DNA of 64,000 nucleotides from Nostoc sp. C052 (GTDB taxonomy: Bacteria; Cyanobacteriota; Cyanobacteriia; Cyanobacteriales; Nostocaceae): assembly GCF_013393905.1 (NCBI RefSeq), contig NZ_CP040272.1, forward strand, positions 2,604,001 to 2,668,000. Reading direction: 5' to 3'. The position numbers and the translations under genes were made by a program. Of the stretch, positions 27,451 through 36,449 are shown one piece after another; the stretch's first letter is position 1, and every line of letters starts with the position of its first letter. Under the pieces are notes generated by a model. It made no database searches. It saw nothing but the letters and a program-made list of their open reading frames with translations, and was not told the origin of the DNA.

Positions 27451-27742
27451 AGGTAAACTGTCCTGTATTATCTAATTTGCAGCAATTTAGTATGGGAATT
27501 GGGGATTGGGGACGCAGAGACGAATGGCACTAAGAAAAGCTATAAGCTTTGCCCTAACTGGTTCCCAGCCTCCAGGCTGGGAACCCATTCTCGGAGGCTC
27601 CGCCTCCAGTGGGCTGACCAGAGGCAGAGCCTCTTGGAATACATTCCCAGTCTGAAGACTGGGAACGAGATGACACAAGCCTTTCGCCTTTTCTTTGTGC
27701 CATTCGACGCAAAGACCAATGCCCAAGTCTCGTAGAGAAGTT
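27451..27742. repeat. Hairpin repeats between RND pump and adaptor genes
   Basis: The part of the gap next to the adaptor contains GGTTCCCAGCC/GGCTGGGAACC near 27560, GGAGGCTCCGCCTCC near 27594, GGCAGAGCCTC near 27622, and CCCAGTCTGAAGACTGGG near 27647. These are the same families as at 12700-12830. Three frames cross here but show only repeat-derived sequence, so I call no gene. Confidence 0.7.
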
Positions 27743-27867
27743 AGGGACTTCCAAATAAAAAAATATCCAATTCCTTCTTGTGGGGTGGGCATCTTGCCCG
27801 CCCAGTTTATATGGCGGGCGAGATGCCCACGCCACAATATTGGATAATTTATTTCTTGGAGTTCCCT
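27743..27867. mobile_element. MITE-like element, 125 bp, AGGGACTTCC ends
   Basis: The left end AGGGACTTCCAAATAAA and the right end (complement AGGGAACTCCAAGAAATAAA) form imperfect terminal inverted repeats of about 29 bp. The centre is the palindromic GTGGGGTGGGCATCTTGCCC / GGGCGAGATGCCCAC unit. TTA is found at both outer borders, a possible target duplication. Related copies or parts occur at 36450, 58183 and 60918. Confidence 0.65.
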
Positions 27868-27899
27868 TAGAGAATTCTGAGTGCGACCTTTTGAATTGC

Positions 27900-30800
27900 T
27901 CATGACTTGCCTTGAGATGATGACAACGAGTAGGCTGTCTTTGGATCTGAGAAATTTAAATCGTCATCATCCTCATCAATAGGACGAGGTGCTTGACGCC
28001 TCATAATGCTGTATACAACAGGTACAAAGATCAGAGTCGCGACTGTTGCCGCTGATAAACCGCCAATTACAGCGCGACCCAAAGGTGCATTCTGTTCGCC
28101 ACCTTCACCAAGACCAAGAGACATTGGTATCATGCCGATGAGCATGGCTAAGGCAGTCATTAGCACCGGACGCAACCTTGTATAACCTGCTGCTAAGGAT
28201 GCTTTATAGGCATTTTCTCCTTCTACACGTTGCTCGTTAGCAAAAGTGATCATCAGAATACTGTTTGATGTTGCTACACCGATACTCATAATTGCACCCA
28301 TTAACGAAGGAACGCTTAGGGTGGTGCGGGTGACAAACAGCATCCAAATGATCCCTGCTAAGGCACTCGGCAGCGCCATCATAATAATCAGGGGATCGAG
28401 CCAAGATTGGAAGTTTACTACCATTAAGCAGTAAACCAACACAATTGCAAACACAAGTCCTAAACCAAGTCCCAGAAAGGAAGAGTTCATCGTTTGCACT
28501 TGCCCACGAATATTAATCTGACTTCCCTTAGGCAATTTTTTCTGATAATCAGCGATGATTCGATTGACATCGCTGGCAACTCCCCCCAGGTCACGACCAG
28601 AGGAGTTAGCGTAGATATCGAAAACTGGCTGAATGTTGTAGTGATTCACAACTTGCATCACTGTGTCACGTTTGACACTAGCCAAATTACCTAAAAGTTG
28701 GGGTGCAGTTTGACCGTTGCCAACTGGCGTATTTTTCAGGCTATCAATAGAGTCAAGTTTATATTGAGGAACTTGTACAGCCAGAGTGTAACTCACGCCT
28801 TTTTTGGGATCGAGCCATTGGTTGATTGCAGCTTGACCGCTTGAACTTAAGGAAGTGAGGACGCTATTGGCAACATCACGCTGGGTCATCCCCAATTGTT
28901 GAGCCTCGGTGCGATCGACATCAAGACGTAATTTGGGAGCATCGACAACTTGCTGGAGATGTACATCTACAGCCCCAGGAATACGCGTCATCCGCGCGGC
29001 GATTTGTTGGGCAATTTCAAAGTTGGCTTTTGAATTTTTCAGAGGGCCAGATATTTGCACATCAACAGCAGCAGGCAAACCGAAATTGAGAATTTGAGTC
29101 ACAATATCAGCCGGCTCAAAAAAGAAAGTGTAGTTGGGGAATGTCGCTTTCAATTTCTGGCGGAGTTCTTTGATGTAAGAATAAGTTGCACCAGATTCTT
29201 TTAGGGAGACAAGAATATCAGCATCAGCCGGCCCAATTGTCGCACCGTTGTAGCCATAAGTAAGGTTAATGCCACTTGTAGGTAAGCCGATGTTATCCAG
29301 AATCAGAGCGAGATTCTCTTTCGGTACTGTCTGGCGGATAACGCCTTCAACTTGGCTGACAATTCTCTCTGTCTCTTCCAAACGAGTACCAGGTAAGGCT
29401 CGAACATGGAGGCTAAACTGACCACCATCGACTTCCGGGAAAAAGTCTTGACCGACGAACGGCAACAAAACTCCGGCACTGACGATAAAAGCACCAAATA
29501 GCACAAAGACTATGCGACGGTGATTTAATGCTGAGGTCAGGACACCATAGTACCAGCTGCGAAATTTCTCAAATTGTCGGTTAAATTTTTCGTGTAGTTG
29601 CCAGATCCAATCTTTCTTCACAGGTTCGGCAGTGTTCATTGCTGCTTCTTCTGATTGGTGGTGGTTATCGCTACCATTATTGTTTTGAACTGGCGAATCT
29701 ATATAATGGCTGTCGTGACCATTATTATTCTGAACTGGCGAATCTAAATGATGGTTATTGTTACCATGATGCTCCTCGTTTTCTCTATGCCAGTCCGCTT
29801 CGGATGGTAAAAGATAACTTGCCATTGTCGGTACTACAGTCCGAGATAGCACATAGGAAGCAAGCATCCCAAATACTACCGCCATCGCTAGCGGGACAAA
29901 TAAGTACTTTGCCACTCCACTGAGAAACACGACCGGCACAAAGACAATACAAATACATAATGTTGCTACAAGTGCTGGAGTGGCGATTTGCTGCGCCCCA
30001 TCTAAGATTGCTCGCTTAATTGGTTTACCTTGTCCGAGATTTCGGTGGATATTTTCAATTTCTACTGTGGCATCATCTACCAGAATCCCAACCGCTAAGG
30101 ATAAACCACCTAAGGTCATGATGTTGAAAGTTTGTCCCAAACGACTCATAACAATAATCGAAACCAGCATCGAGAGGGGAATCGATACGGCTACAATTAA
30201 GGTGCTGCGCCAACTCCCCAAAAAAATCAAAATCATTAGCGCGGTGAGACAGGCTGCAATCAATCCTTCTTTGAGAACGCCTTCAATAGAAGCTTTCACA
30301 AATATAGATTGATCGAACAAAAACGCTAAATTCAGTTCTGGGGGTAAGGTGGATTGGATACGAGGCAAAGTTTTTTTGACTCGCTCGATCACATCAATTG
30401 TTGAGGCATTGCCACTCTTCAGAATACTAAGTAAGCTCGAGCGCCTGCCATTCTGACGTACAATATTTGATTGCACACCAAAGCCATCTCTTACCTGGGC
30501 GACATCACGAATGGAAATGATAGTACCATTAACTTGCTTAATCGGTAAGTCGTTGAGGGCTGTCACCACATCTGGACTATTGTTGATTTGGACGGCGAAA
30601 TCGCGATCGCCTATTTTCATACCCCCTGCCGGTAAAACCAGGTTTTGGGCACTGACAGCATTCGTCACATCTTGGGCAGAAATTCCATTAGCCAACATCG
30701 CTTGGGGATCGATATCAACCATAATTTGCCGGGGTTTACCACCATAGGGCAGAGGTACACTCGCTCCTTGTACTGTTGCTAATTGGGTGCGGACGAAGTT

Positions 30801-31277
30801 GGTAGCATAGTCGAAGAGTGCTTCTTCTGGCAAGGTTTTGCTACTGACACTCATCTGGATAATCGGCACGGAAGAAGCGTTGTATTGAATGATGAATGGC
30901 GGTGTAATCCCAGGTGGCAAAGGGCGGAGAATTGTTTGGCTGACAGAGGTAATTTGAGCCACTGCTGAGGCAATATTAGCGTTAGGTTGGAAAAAAACCT
31001 TGACGACGCTAACACCACTTAAAGATTGAGACTCAATATGTTCGATGTCACCAACGGTTGTTGTCATAGCGCGTTCGCTAATGGTGACGATTCGCTGTGC
31101 CATTTCCTCAGATGTGGTACCAGTGTAAGTCCAAACTACGCTGACAACCGGGATGTTAATTGCGGGGAAAATATCAACTGGTGTGCTAAATATTGTTACT
31201 ACACCAAGGATCACAATCATCAAAGCTGCGATCGCGAATGTGTACGGAAGACGTAAAGCAATTTTGACGATCCACAT
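27900..31277 (-). CDS. RND efflux pump, HAE1/AcrB-like, 1125 aa
   Basis: This is a full-length resistance-nodulation-division transporter that expels hydrophobic compounds from the inner membrane using protons. The first helix (PYTFAIAALMIVILGVVTIF), the twelve-helix plan and the conserved TM4 Asp pair in GILVDDATVEIENIHRNL are visible. PALVATLCICIVFVPVVFLSG and the C-terminal pump domain follow. Unusually, residues about 496-546 hold a His/Asn-rich insert in which DSPVQNNNG occurs twice amid HH and NNN runs. It sits in a cytoplasmic loop between the two halves. The gene lies between a PadR regulator and the adaptor gene. Confidence 0.95.
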   Translation of the reverse strand: MWIVKIALRLPYTFAIAALMIVILGVVTIFSTPVDIFPAINIPVVSVVWTYTGTTSEEMAQRIVTISERAMTTTVGDIEHIESQSLSGVSVVKVFFQPNANIASAVAQITSVSQTILRPLPPGITPPFIIQYNASSVPIIQMSVSSKTLPEEALFDYATNFVRTQLATVQGASVPLPYGGKPRQIMVDIDPQAMLANGISAQDVTNAVSAQNLVLPAGGMKIGDRDFAVQINNSPDVVTALNDLPIKQVNGTIISIRDVAQVRDGFGVQSNIVRQNGRRSSLLSILKSGNASTIDVIERVKKTLPRIQSTLPPELNLAFLFDQSIFVKASIEGVLKEGLIAACLTALMILIFLGSWRSTLIVAVSIPLSMLVSIIVMSRLGQTFNIMTLGGLSLAVGILVDDATVEIENIHRNLGQGKPIKRAILDGAQQIATPALVATLCICIVFVPVVFLSGVAKYLFVPLAMAVVFGMLASYVLSRTVVPTMASYLLPSEADWHRENEEHHGNNNHHLDSPVQNNNGHDSHYIDSPVQNNNGSDNHHQSEEAAMNTAEPVKKDWIWQLHEKFNRQFEKFRSWYYGVLTSALNHRRIVFVLFGAFIVSAGVLLPFVGQDFFPEVDGGQFSLHVRALPGTRLEETERIVSQVEGVIRQTVPKENLALILDNIGLPTSGINLTYGYNGATIGPADADILVSLKESGATYSYIKELRQKLKATFPNYTFFFEPADIVTQILNFGLPAAVDVQISGPLKNSKANFEIAQQIAARMTRIPGAVDVHLQQVVDAPKLRLDVDRTEAQQLGMTQRDVANSVLTSLSSSGQAAINQWLDPKKGVSYTLAVQVPQYKLDSIDSLKNTPVGNGQTAPQLLGNLASVKRDTVMQVVNHYNIQPVFDIYANSSGRDLGGVASDVNRIIADYQKKLPKGSQINIRGQVQTMNSSFLGLGLGLVFAIVLVYCLMVVNFQSWLDPLIIMMALPSALAGIIWMLFVTRTTLSVPSLMGAIMSIGVATSNSILMITFANEQRVEGENAYKASLAAGYTRLRPVLMTALAMLIGMIPMSLGLGEGGEQNAPLGRAVIGGLSAATVATLIFVPVVYSIMRRQAPRPIDEDDDDLNFSDPKTAYSLSSSQGKS

Positions 31278-31334
31278 AGTTACTTAGGATACTTCAAAAG
31301 TTTTTGGTGTTAAAGCTGTTTTACTCATCACTCA

Positions 31335-31883
31335 TTACTCATTACTCTTGATTGAGGTTGGCATTTGAGCTAGTTGCAGTTGTTCTGTTTGGAGTTGCTC
31401 AACTAGCCACTCAATTTCTGATTCGATCACTTCAAATGCCCGTCTTTGCACTTTCGCTTGATATAAATCATCAGTAATTTCAACTGCTTTTTTCTCTGCA
31501 AGGCGTAACTGACATGACATCAATCGATATTCAATTAACTGCACTCGTTCTTTGGGTAATAAATGGCTAAAGAAAAAAAATTTGATTAGGAATCGCGATC
31601 GCGCATTTACCCAGCTTTCATGAGGATATGCCAACATCTCTCGATACCAAGTGTTTTTGCCGAGGGGTGTAATTTCATATACCTTTCCACAATGCCCACC
31701 TTCTTCTATTTGTTCTGCACATAAGCTCACTTCACCTTGTTCTTCCATGCGCTTCAGAAGAGGATAAATCGCACCATAGTTGACACAAATACTGCAACTC
31801 ATAAACATCTCTAGTTGCTGTTTGAGCCGATAACCGTTTAATGGTTCTCGCTGTAATAAACCTAATACTGCCAACTTCAGCAT
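31335..31883 (-). CDS. PadR-family transcriptional regulator, 182 aa
   Basis: The N-terminal winged helix is of PadR type: LKLAVLGLLQREPLNGYRLK and INYGAIYPLLKRMEEQGEV-like text, ending with KVYEITPLGK. A C-terminal coiled-coil dimerisation domain (Vir_act_alpha_C-like) follows. PadR proteins repress transporters or detoxification genes until a ligand binds. The gene is first in the direction of the RND pump and adaptor, 57 bases upstream of the pump start, so it most likely controls them and itself. Confidence 0.9.
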   Translation of the reverse strand: MLKLAVLGLLQREPLNGYRLKQQLEMFMSCSICVNYGAIYPLLKRMEEQGEVSLCAEQIEEGGHCGKVYEITPLGKNTWYREMLAYPHESWVNARSRFLIKFFFFSHLLPKERVQLIEYRLMSCQLRLAEKKAVEITDDLYQAKVQRRAFEVIESEIEWLVEQLQTEQLQLAQMPTSIKSNE

Positions 31884-31923
31884 TTTGATATATCAATCTG
31901 ATATGTTGATTAACCATATCAAA
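31884..31923 (-). promoter_or_regulatory. Candidate PadR operator
   Basis: Directly before the padR start codon, TTTGATAT and its complement ATATCAAA bound a 40-base segment. Inside it TTGATATATCAA is a perfect palindrome and TGATATGTTGAT follows. Overlap with the start region fits autorepression, which is common for PadR proteins. The site is inferred. Confidence 0.5.
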
Positions 31924-32561
31924 TTGAGCCTTTTTAGCCAAGTACTTAAGGTTCAATTGTCAGAATTCCTTGTGATCTCACATAAGTTACCTGTGTACTG
32001 GCTACGGGTGAGTGAGACAGGTTAGTTTTTTTATTTGTAAGTCCCAAAAGTCAGGATTAATTTGGAGACTTTAGCTGAGTTTGTAGTATCTTATGCTATT
32101 TAAATAATTTTCTTTATAGTTTACCTTGACCTAACTCACTTAGTTATCTTATAGTGAGTTTAACCGCTGAAACAACGGTGACTTAGTAAGCTTACGGGTG
32201 AATAAAAGAAACTTAGTGAGTAATAGATGAAGGCAAAGCCTGGAACTGCAAATTCTGAAAAAGGCAAGTATACAAATTGCCTGTAGGAATTTCGAGGGTT
32301 CAATGCGCGTAGTGCGCTTCTGTGTGATTACGCGCATTGAACATCTAACCAGATTGCCCTGGTAATTCATCAAAGAGCTTAATTTTTCACGATCTGCAAA
32401 TATTAAGACCACCTTCGTTGGCATTCCCACTCTACTCAGGAGTAGGACTGTTGTGTATTTTGACTTGGTGGGAGCAAAACTGTGGATATTCGCTGTTTCT
32501 TTAGTGTGTCAGGGGAGTGCTAACTGCTGCCTAGATTCAACTTTCAAAACAGGAAAAAACT
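31924..32561. other. Intergenic region with one 12-bp inverted repeat
   Basis: GTTCAATGCGCG (32298-32309) and CGCGCATTGAAC (32331-32342) form a perfect stem with a 21-base loop. A 93-codon minus-strand frame at 32149-32430 has no domain signature and I leave it out. The rest is AT-rich and unassigned. Confidence 0.5.
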
Positions 32562-32801
32562 ATGAAACCCAGTCTCAAAGATAACGATAATCTGCTGTTC
32601 AGGTGGTTTTTTATAGGACTCAAATATTTTCTGCTGGGGCTGCTGGGGCTGGTAATAGCCTTGGTTGTGTCTCACGCTTTGGGGGCTAATACGATAGTTG
32701 GGATGCTTTTATCCGCAAATCTACGGTTATGGGTTGCGAGGATAGCAATTTTCCTAATCTGTCTATTTGCGATCGCAATGATATTTGAGTCTTGGGGTTA
32801 A
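32562..32801 (+). CDS. Small membrane protein, 79 aa
   Basis: An AGGA ribosome binding site precedes the ATG. The protein has a charged N-terminus, a hydrophobic helix (FLLGLLGLVIALVVSHALG) and a second one (WVARIAIFLICLFAIAMIF). I do not recognise the family. It is followed by a strong hairpin and a second small hydrophobic protein gene in the same direction. Confidence 0.55.
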   Translation: MKPSLKDNDNLLFRWFFIGLKYFLLGLLGLVIALVVSHALGANTIVGMLLSANLRLWVARIAIFLICLFAIAMIFESWG

Positions 32802-32821
32802 GGCCTATCTTGACAATAAAT

Positions 32822-32854
32822 AGCCTTTGGCTAACTTCCACTTAGCCAAAGGCT
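32822..32854 (+). terminator. 13-bp perfect hairpin between two small genes
   Basis: AGCCTTTGGCTAA and TTAGCCAAAGGCT pair around a 7-base loop, starting 20 bases after the stop of the first small membrane protein gene. There is no T tract, so it may terminate weakly or stabilise the upstream message. Confidence 0.55.
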
Positions 32855-32882
32855 TCGTAACTTTCCATTTGGAGATTATATC

Positions 32883-33050
32883 ATGCTCAACAACAAGGGC
32901 TCTGGGTTAGAACCAATTTCGCCACTTTTAGTTATCTTAGTGGCAGGATCTATTTCTTTAGCGATCGTTAACAAAGCTAATCACCCGGCATATTTTGACA
33001 TCGTTAAAATAGCTATGGGCTCTATTTTGTCAGAAGAGTTTGCAGACTAG
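32883..33050 (+). CDS. Small membrane protein, 55 aa
   Basis: GGAG lies eight bases ahead of the ATG. The product starts MLNNKGSGLEPISPLL, contains one hydrophobic helix (LLVILVAGSISLAIV) and ends SEEFAD. It is below usual annotation length but has a good start. Its stop codon shares a CTAG palindrome with the stop of the convergent gene on the other strand. Function unknown. Confidence 0.5.
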   Translation: MLNNKGSGLEPISPLLVILVAGSISLAIVNKANHPAYFDIVKIAMGSILSEEFAD

Positions 33051-33352
33051 AACAGGGGATTGTGTTTATCATCCCAACATTTGCGATCGCTCCAATTTCT
33101 GCCAGTATGTTCACATTCAGATGCATCATCTATCCAAGGAATCGATGTAGAGTGGTACGAGTTTCTAGTGACAGCAAATAAGCTAGCAGTCAATAAGGGC
33201 AATAATAAGGATAAAGTTATCAGTGTGCAAATCGGTAGAATTATCAAATATCCAGTGAGCAGGATAACGTTACTATTAGTCCAAAAAACTGCACCTATCT
33301 GATTATTTTTTGGACGAGTTCTTAAGCTGGTTCTTGAATTCGAGAAAAGCAT
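33047..33352 (-). CDS. Predicted membrane protein with Cys/Trp-rich tail, 101 aa
   Basis: The protein has one long hydrophobic segment (TGYLIILPICTLITLSLLLP) followed by a soluble tail containing SIPWIDDASECEHTGRNWSD and ending WDDKHNPLF. The tail is rich in Trp, Cys and Asp and does not look like random translation. I treat it as a probable conserved cyanobacterial small protein, without a family name. It is convergent with the 55-residue gene and overlaps its stop by four bases. Confidence 0.45.
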   Translation of the reverse strand: MLFSNSRTSLRTRPKNNQIGAVFWTNSNVILLTGYLIILPICTLITLSLLLPLLTASLFAVTRNSYHSTSIPWIDDASECEHTGRNWSDRKCWDDKHNPLF

Positions 33353-33766
33353 AATGCAACCCTATTAATACCAGTTGATCTAAAAATCTCATTTGATTCG
33401 TAAAAGCCAAATAGACTGAGAGCTAACCGATCGGGTTTTGGATCTGAGTATATTCAGCAAAAATAAGTAAGATTTTTGTACAAGTATGGATTTTTACATA
33501 AGAATATTATTGAAGCTGTATACTCTGATGTCAAAGGTGCAAGTGGCGACTTCTTAGAACCTTTAATATTTGGACGCTAAAAAATATTTTTCATGAAAAT
33601 ATGTTGAAGTTGTGGCGATCGCTCTTGCGTAAATCCTGGTAAATTTAACTCACATCCTTCTTTGAACAATACAGCAAAAATACTGATGCAACGCTGAATT
33701 GTTATGTAACTAATATCAAAAGTTGGTGTAATGCTGGCAGAATAGAAGTAGCGTTAATTCTTTTTT
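33353..33766. other. Intergenic region, nothing recognised
   Basis: AT-rich sequence with one GCGATCGC-like site near 33616. I see no frame with a domain signature, no clear hairpin and no repeat that I can tie to another part of the window. Confidence 0.5.
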
Positions 33767-34135
33767 ATGCCTAAAGATGATAAATCTGAAGTTTTACAAA
33801 GGGGCGCATCTGAGATTATCGGTTATGAAGATTTTTTAACTGAACTAAAAACACGGATTTCTAGCGCTCAATTACGTGCCGCAGTTGCAGTCAACAAATA
33901 ATTAGTATTACTCTACTGGCAAATTGGGCGAGATATTCTGAATCGCCAACAGCAGCAGGGTTGGGGCGCAAAAGTTATTAATAGTCTGGCTGCTGACTTG
34001 CAGAAAGCTTTATATAAAAGGCTTAGACTACAGACAAAAAGAACTGAGTTCTTACCAAAAGAAATAAAAAACGAAGTTGCAAAGATTCGGAGCGAAACAA
34101 ATGCTAATACAACTAAAGATTCTGATTTAATTTAG
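33767..34135 (+). pseudogene. Remnant of a DUF1016 (YhcG-like) nuclease gene
   Basis: The frame starts MPKDDKSEVLQRGASE and continues YEDFLTELKTRISSAQLRAA. It stops at TAA 33899-33901, then resumes in the same frame as LVLLYWQIGRDILNRQQQQG and WGAKVINSLAADLQKA. This is the N-terminal DUF1016 domain, where the YWxIGR motif is diagnostic. After LQKA the sequence no longer matches the family and ends at 34135. The C-terminal PD-(D/E)XK nuclease half is absent. The gene is thus broken by a nonsense mutation and truncated. Confidence 0.75.
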
Positions 34136-34256
34136 AATGTATTCCTGTATTCCAATGGAGAGGAAAATATCTTCAACCTGCTGTCAGCGCGAGACGCAAA
34201 GAAGCAGAGAGTATTTGATAACTTCTCTGTATCCCTGCGTCTTCCATAAACAACTA

Positions 34257-34589
34257 CTACCAAATTCGATTTCCATTTTCATCAAGTCGTGCCTGCCGAA
34301 TTACGTCAGAGATTTCTTCAGCATCTTTAACGTGATGGAGTGCCTTCTTTTCGCCGTTGGGTTCATCCACAACAAAGTAAGTCGGGACTGTGATTCTGTC
34401 GCCTGTAATGTCTGGAACATCATCCACAGCTAACTGTTGAGCTTTATCTTCAATTGATTGAGGCTGATCAGAAATTCTATCTCCTGGATTCGCGGTTAAG
34501 TTTCTTTCCTTCACATTGGGTTGTTCAGGAGAATTCCAATCTTCGTTTACTGGCTGATTAATTTGATTTTCTTGATTATTATCACTCAT
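34257..34589 (-). CDS. Hypothetical hydrophilic protein, about 110 aa
   Basis: The frame extends upstream to 34631, but the natural start appears to be the ATG at 34589, giving MSDNNQENQINQPVNEDWNS. The N-terminal half is Asn/Gln/Pro-rich and probably disordered. The C-terminal half (ITVPTYFVVDEPNGEKKALH and EISDVIRQARLDENGNRIW) looks folded. No family is recognised and no close neighbour suggests a role. Confidence 0.55.
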   Translation of the reverse strand: MSDNNQENQINQPVNEDWNSPEQPNVKERNLTANPGDRISDQPQSIEDKAQQLAVDDVPDITGDRITVPTYFVVDEPNGEKKALHHVKDAEEISDVIRQARLDENGNRIW

Positions 34590-34883
34590 GGCGATTTCAG
34601 TTGTTATTGAAATATGTGGCTTGAATAACAACAGCTTAGAAAATCAAAGGTGCAAAAAGTTCTTTCTCTGGAGAGAGTTTGAGAAGAAATTTTGTGAGGA
34701 AGATATCTTAGGTTAGACTTTAGCTCTCAGGTTTATAAACAACCTCTTACTTCAGGAATAAATAAAAATTAAAAATTAAAGTTGCCGGAACCACTCTTAA
34801 AAAAAAGCAAAACACAAAAGTACATTAATCATAGTGCGATCGCGCCGTAGTATAGTTGTAGACCTTTGCTAGTAAATCTAATT

Positions 34884-35453
34884 ATGAGAGACAATTCTTC
34901 TACTAATGGCAAAATTCCAACGAGAATAAAAACGCGCCGGGATTTCTTAACCTACATGCTAGGTACTACAGCTGCATCAGTAGCAATGGGATATCTATTT
35001 CCCAAAGTCAGCCAAAGTCGTGAGCTAGACTTAGAAACCCTTTGCTCACTTTATCCCAAGAATTCGCGCTGTCAAAATTATCTTCCCGGATCGGTGGCAT
35101 TGGCTCAAGACGGCAAAAAAATTGACGCCAATGCACTATTAGCAACTGCAAAGCCAGGAATTCCAATTCTCGTCAAAGGCTTGCCAGATAGCAGCATTGA
35201 TTATCTGATTATCCAAGATGGGCCAAAGATTGCTGAGTACGCTATCAATCCAACCTGTACCCATTTAGGATGTACAGTCTCATGGGATCTTGAGAAAAAT
35301 CACTTTATTTGTCCTTGTCATGGATCTCAATACGATTCTCAGGGGCGAGTTGTTCAGGGCCCAGCTAAACGTTCCTTACCACTAATTACTGTAGTAGTCA
35401 AGCAAGATCAAATCCGTTTAGTCGATCGCAAACCTGCTGTAGATCCTCGTTAA
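34884..35453 (+). CDS. Rieske [2Fe-2S] protein, PetC-like paralogue
   Basis: CTHLGC and CPCHGS supply the two Cys and two His of a Rieske cluster, near the C-terminus. The N-terminus TRRDFLTYMLGTTAASVAMG is a twin-arginine signal-anchor, so the cluster domain is placed outside the cytoplasm. I chose ATG 34884; the frame is open to a TTG at 34866. A segment with LCSLYPKNSRCQNYLPG, holding two extra cysteines, lies between anchor and cluster domain and is not typical of the standard PetC of the cytochrome b6f complex. It may be one of the minor cyanobacterial PetC paralogues. Confidence 0.85.
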   Translation: MRDNSSTNGKIPTRIKTRRDFLTYMLGTTAASVAMGYLFPKVSQSRELDLETLCSLYPKNSRCQNYLPGSVALAQDGKKIDANALLATAKPGIPILVKGLPDSSIDYLIIQDGPKIAEYAINPTCTHLGCTVSWDLEKNHFICPCHGSQYDSQGRVVQGPAKRSLPLITVVVKQDQIRLVDRKPAVDPR

Positions 35454-35593
35454 CCTAGCCAATATCAAATTAGATTGGACAATGCCACCATACTTTATTA
35501 AGCAAATCATAAATCATAAAAGACTAACAAAAATTACTGCATGATTTGGATTTGTCGGGTAAGCTGACAACAGCAGTTTTAACCCTCAAAACA

Positions 35594-36379
35594 ATGACCG
35601 CAAGTAGTCCCACGATTTTAGCCCTGGACTTTGATGGAGTGATTTGCGACGGACTAATTGAATATTTTGAGGTAGCATGGCGTACCTATTCTGAAATTTG
35701 GTCGTCTGCTAACGATACACCACCAGATGATTTAGCTTTGAGATTCTATCGTTTACGCCCTGTAATTGAAACTGGTTGGGAAATGCCTGTTTTAATCAAA
35801 GCCTTGATAGATGGAATTCCTGATGAAAATATTCTTCATCAATGGGCAAGCATCGCCCCACAACTTTTGTTAGATGACAAGCTACAAGCAAGAGAAATTG
35901 CTGCGAAACTAGATCAGCAGCGAGATGAATGGATTACTACAGATTTAGCTGGTTGGCTGAGTCTACATAGATTTTATCCGGGTGTAGTAGAAAAAATCAA
36001 ATTAACTCTTGAAAGTGGAGTTAAGCTATACATTGTGACAACTAAAGAAGGGCGTTTTGTGCAGCAGTTGTTGCAACAAGAAGGGGTAAATTTACCACCG
36101 GAAGCAATTTTTGGTAAAGAAGTCAAGCGTCCTAAATATGAAATTTTGCGAGAATTAATCCAGTTAGCAGGAGATCAGCTAGTTAGTCTCTGGTTTGTAG
36201 AAGATAGACTCAAGACATTACAGTTAGTCCAACAGCAAGCAGACCTTGAAAATGTGAAACTTTTTCTTGCAGATTGGGGCTACAATACCCAAGCAGAAAG
36301 AGAAGCTGCCCAAAATGATCCACGAATTCAGTTGTTATCACTTTCTCACTTTGCCAAAGATTTCTCCGCTTGGCTTTAA
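35594..36379 (+). CDS. HAD-superfamily hydrolase
   Basis: ILALDFDGVICDG holds the catalytic DxD of haloacid-dehalogenase phosphatases. IVTTKEGRFVQQLL gives the motif II Thr, FGKEVKRPKYEIL the motif III Lys, and LWFVEDRLKTLQLV the motif IV acidic pair. I chose ATG 35594 (MTASSPTILAL); the frame is open to a TTG at 35546. The resulting protein has 261 residues with a helical cap between motifs I and II. It probably dephosphorylates a small metabolite; substrate unknown. Confidence 0.8.
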   Translation: MTASSPTILALDFDGVICDGLIEYFEVAWRTYSEIWSSANDTPPDDLALRFYRLRPVIETGWEMPVLIKALIDGIPDENILHQWASIAPQLLLDDKLQAREIAAKLDQQRDEWITTDLAGWLSLHRFYPGVVEKIKLTLESGVKLYIVTTKEGRFVQQLLQQEGVNLPPEAIFGKEVKRPKYEILRELIQLAGDQLVSLWFVEDRLKTLQLVQQQADLENVKLFLADWGYNTQAEREAAQNDPRIQLLSLSHFAKDFSAWL

Positions 36380-36449
36380 CTAATTCATAATTTGTAGTTC
36401 GTAATTATTGGTGAAGCACTGGCGCGTAATTGCCTATCTTGTTGGTGTT

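Noticed and set aside
27487..27903. Overlapping frames between the RND pump and adaptor genes
   Set aside because: Their products are translations of dispersed hairpin repeats; no conserved motif or ribosome binding site.
32149..32430. 93-codon minus-strand frame
   Set aside because: No domain, unlikely composition, and it contains the 12-bp inverted repeat; judged non-coding.
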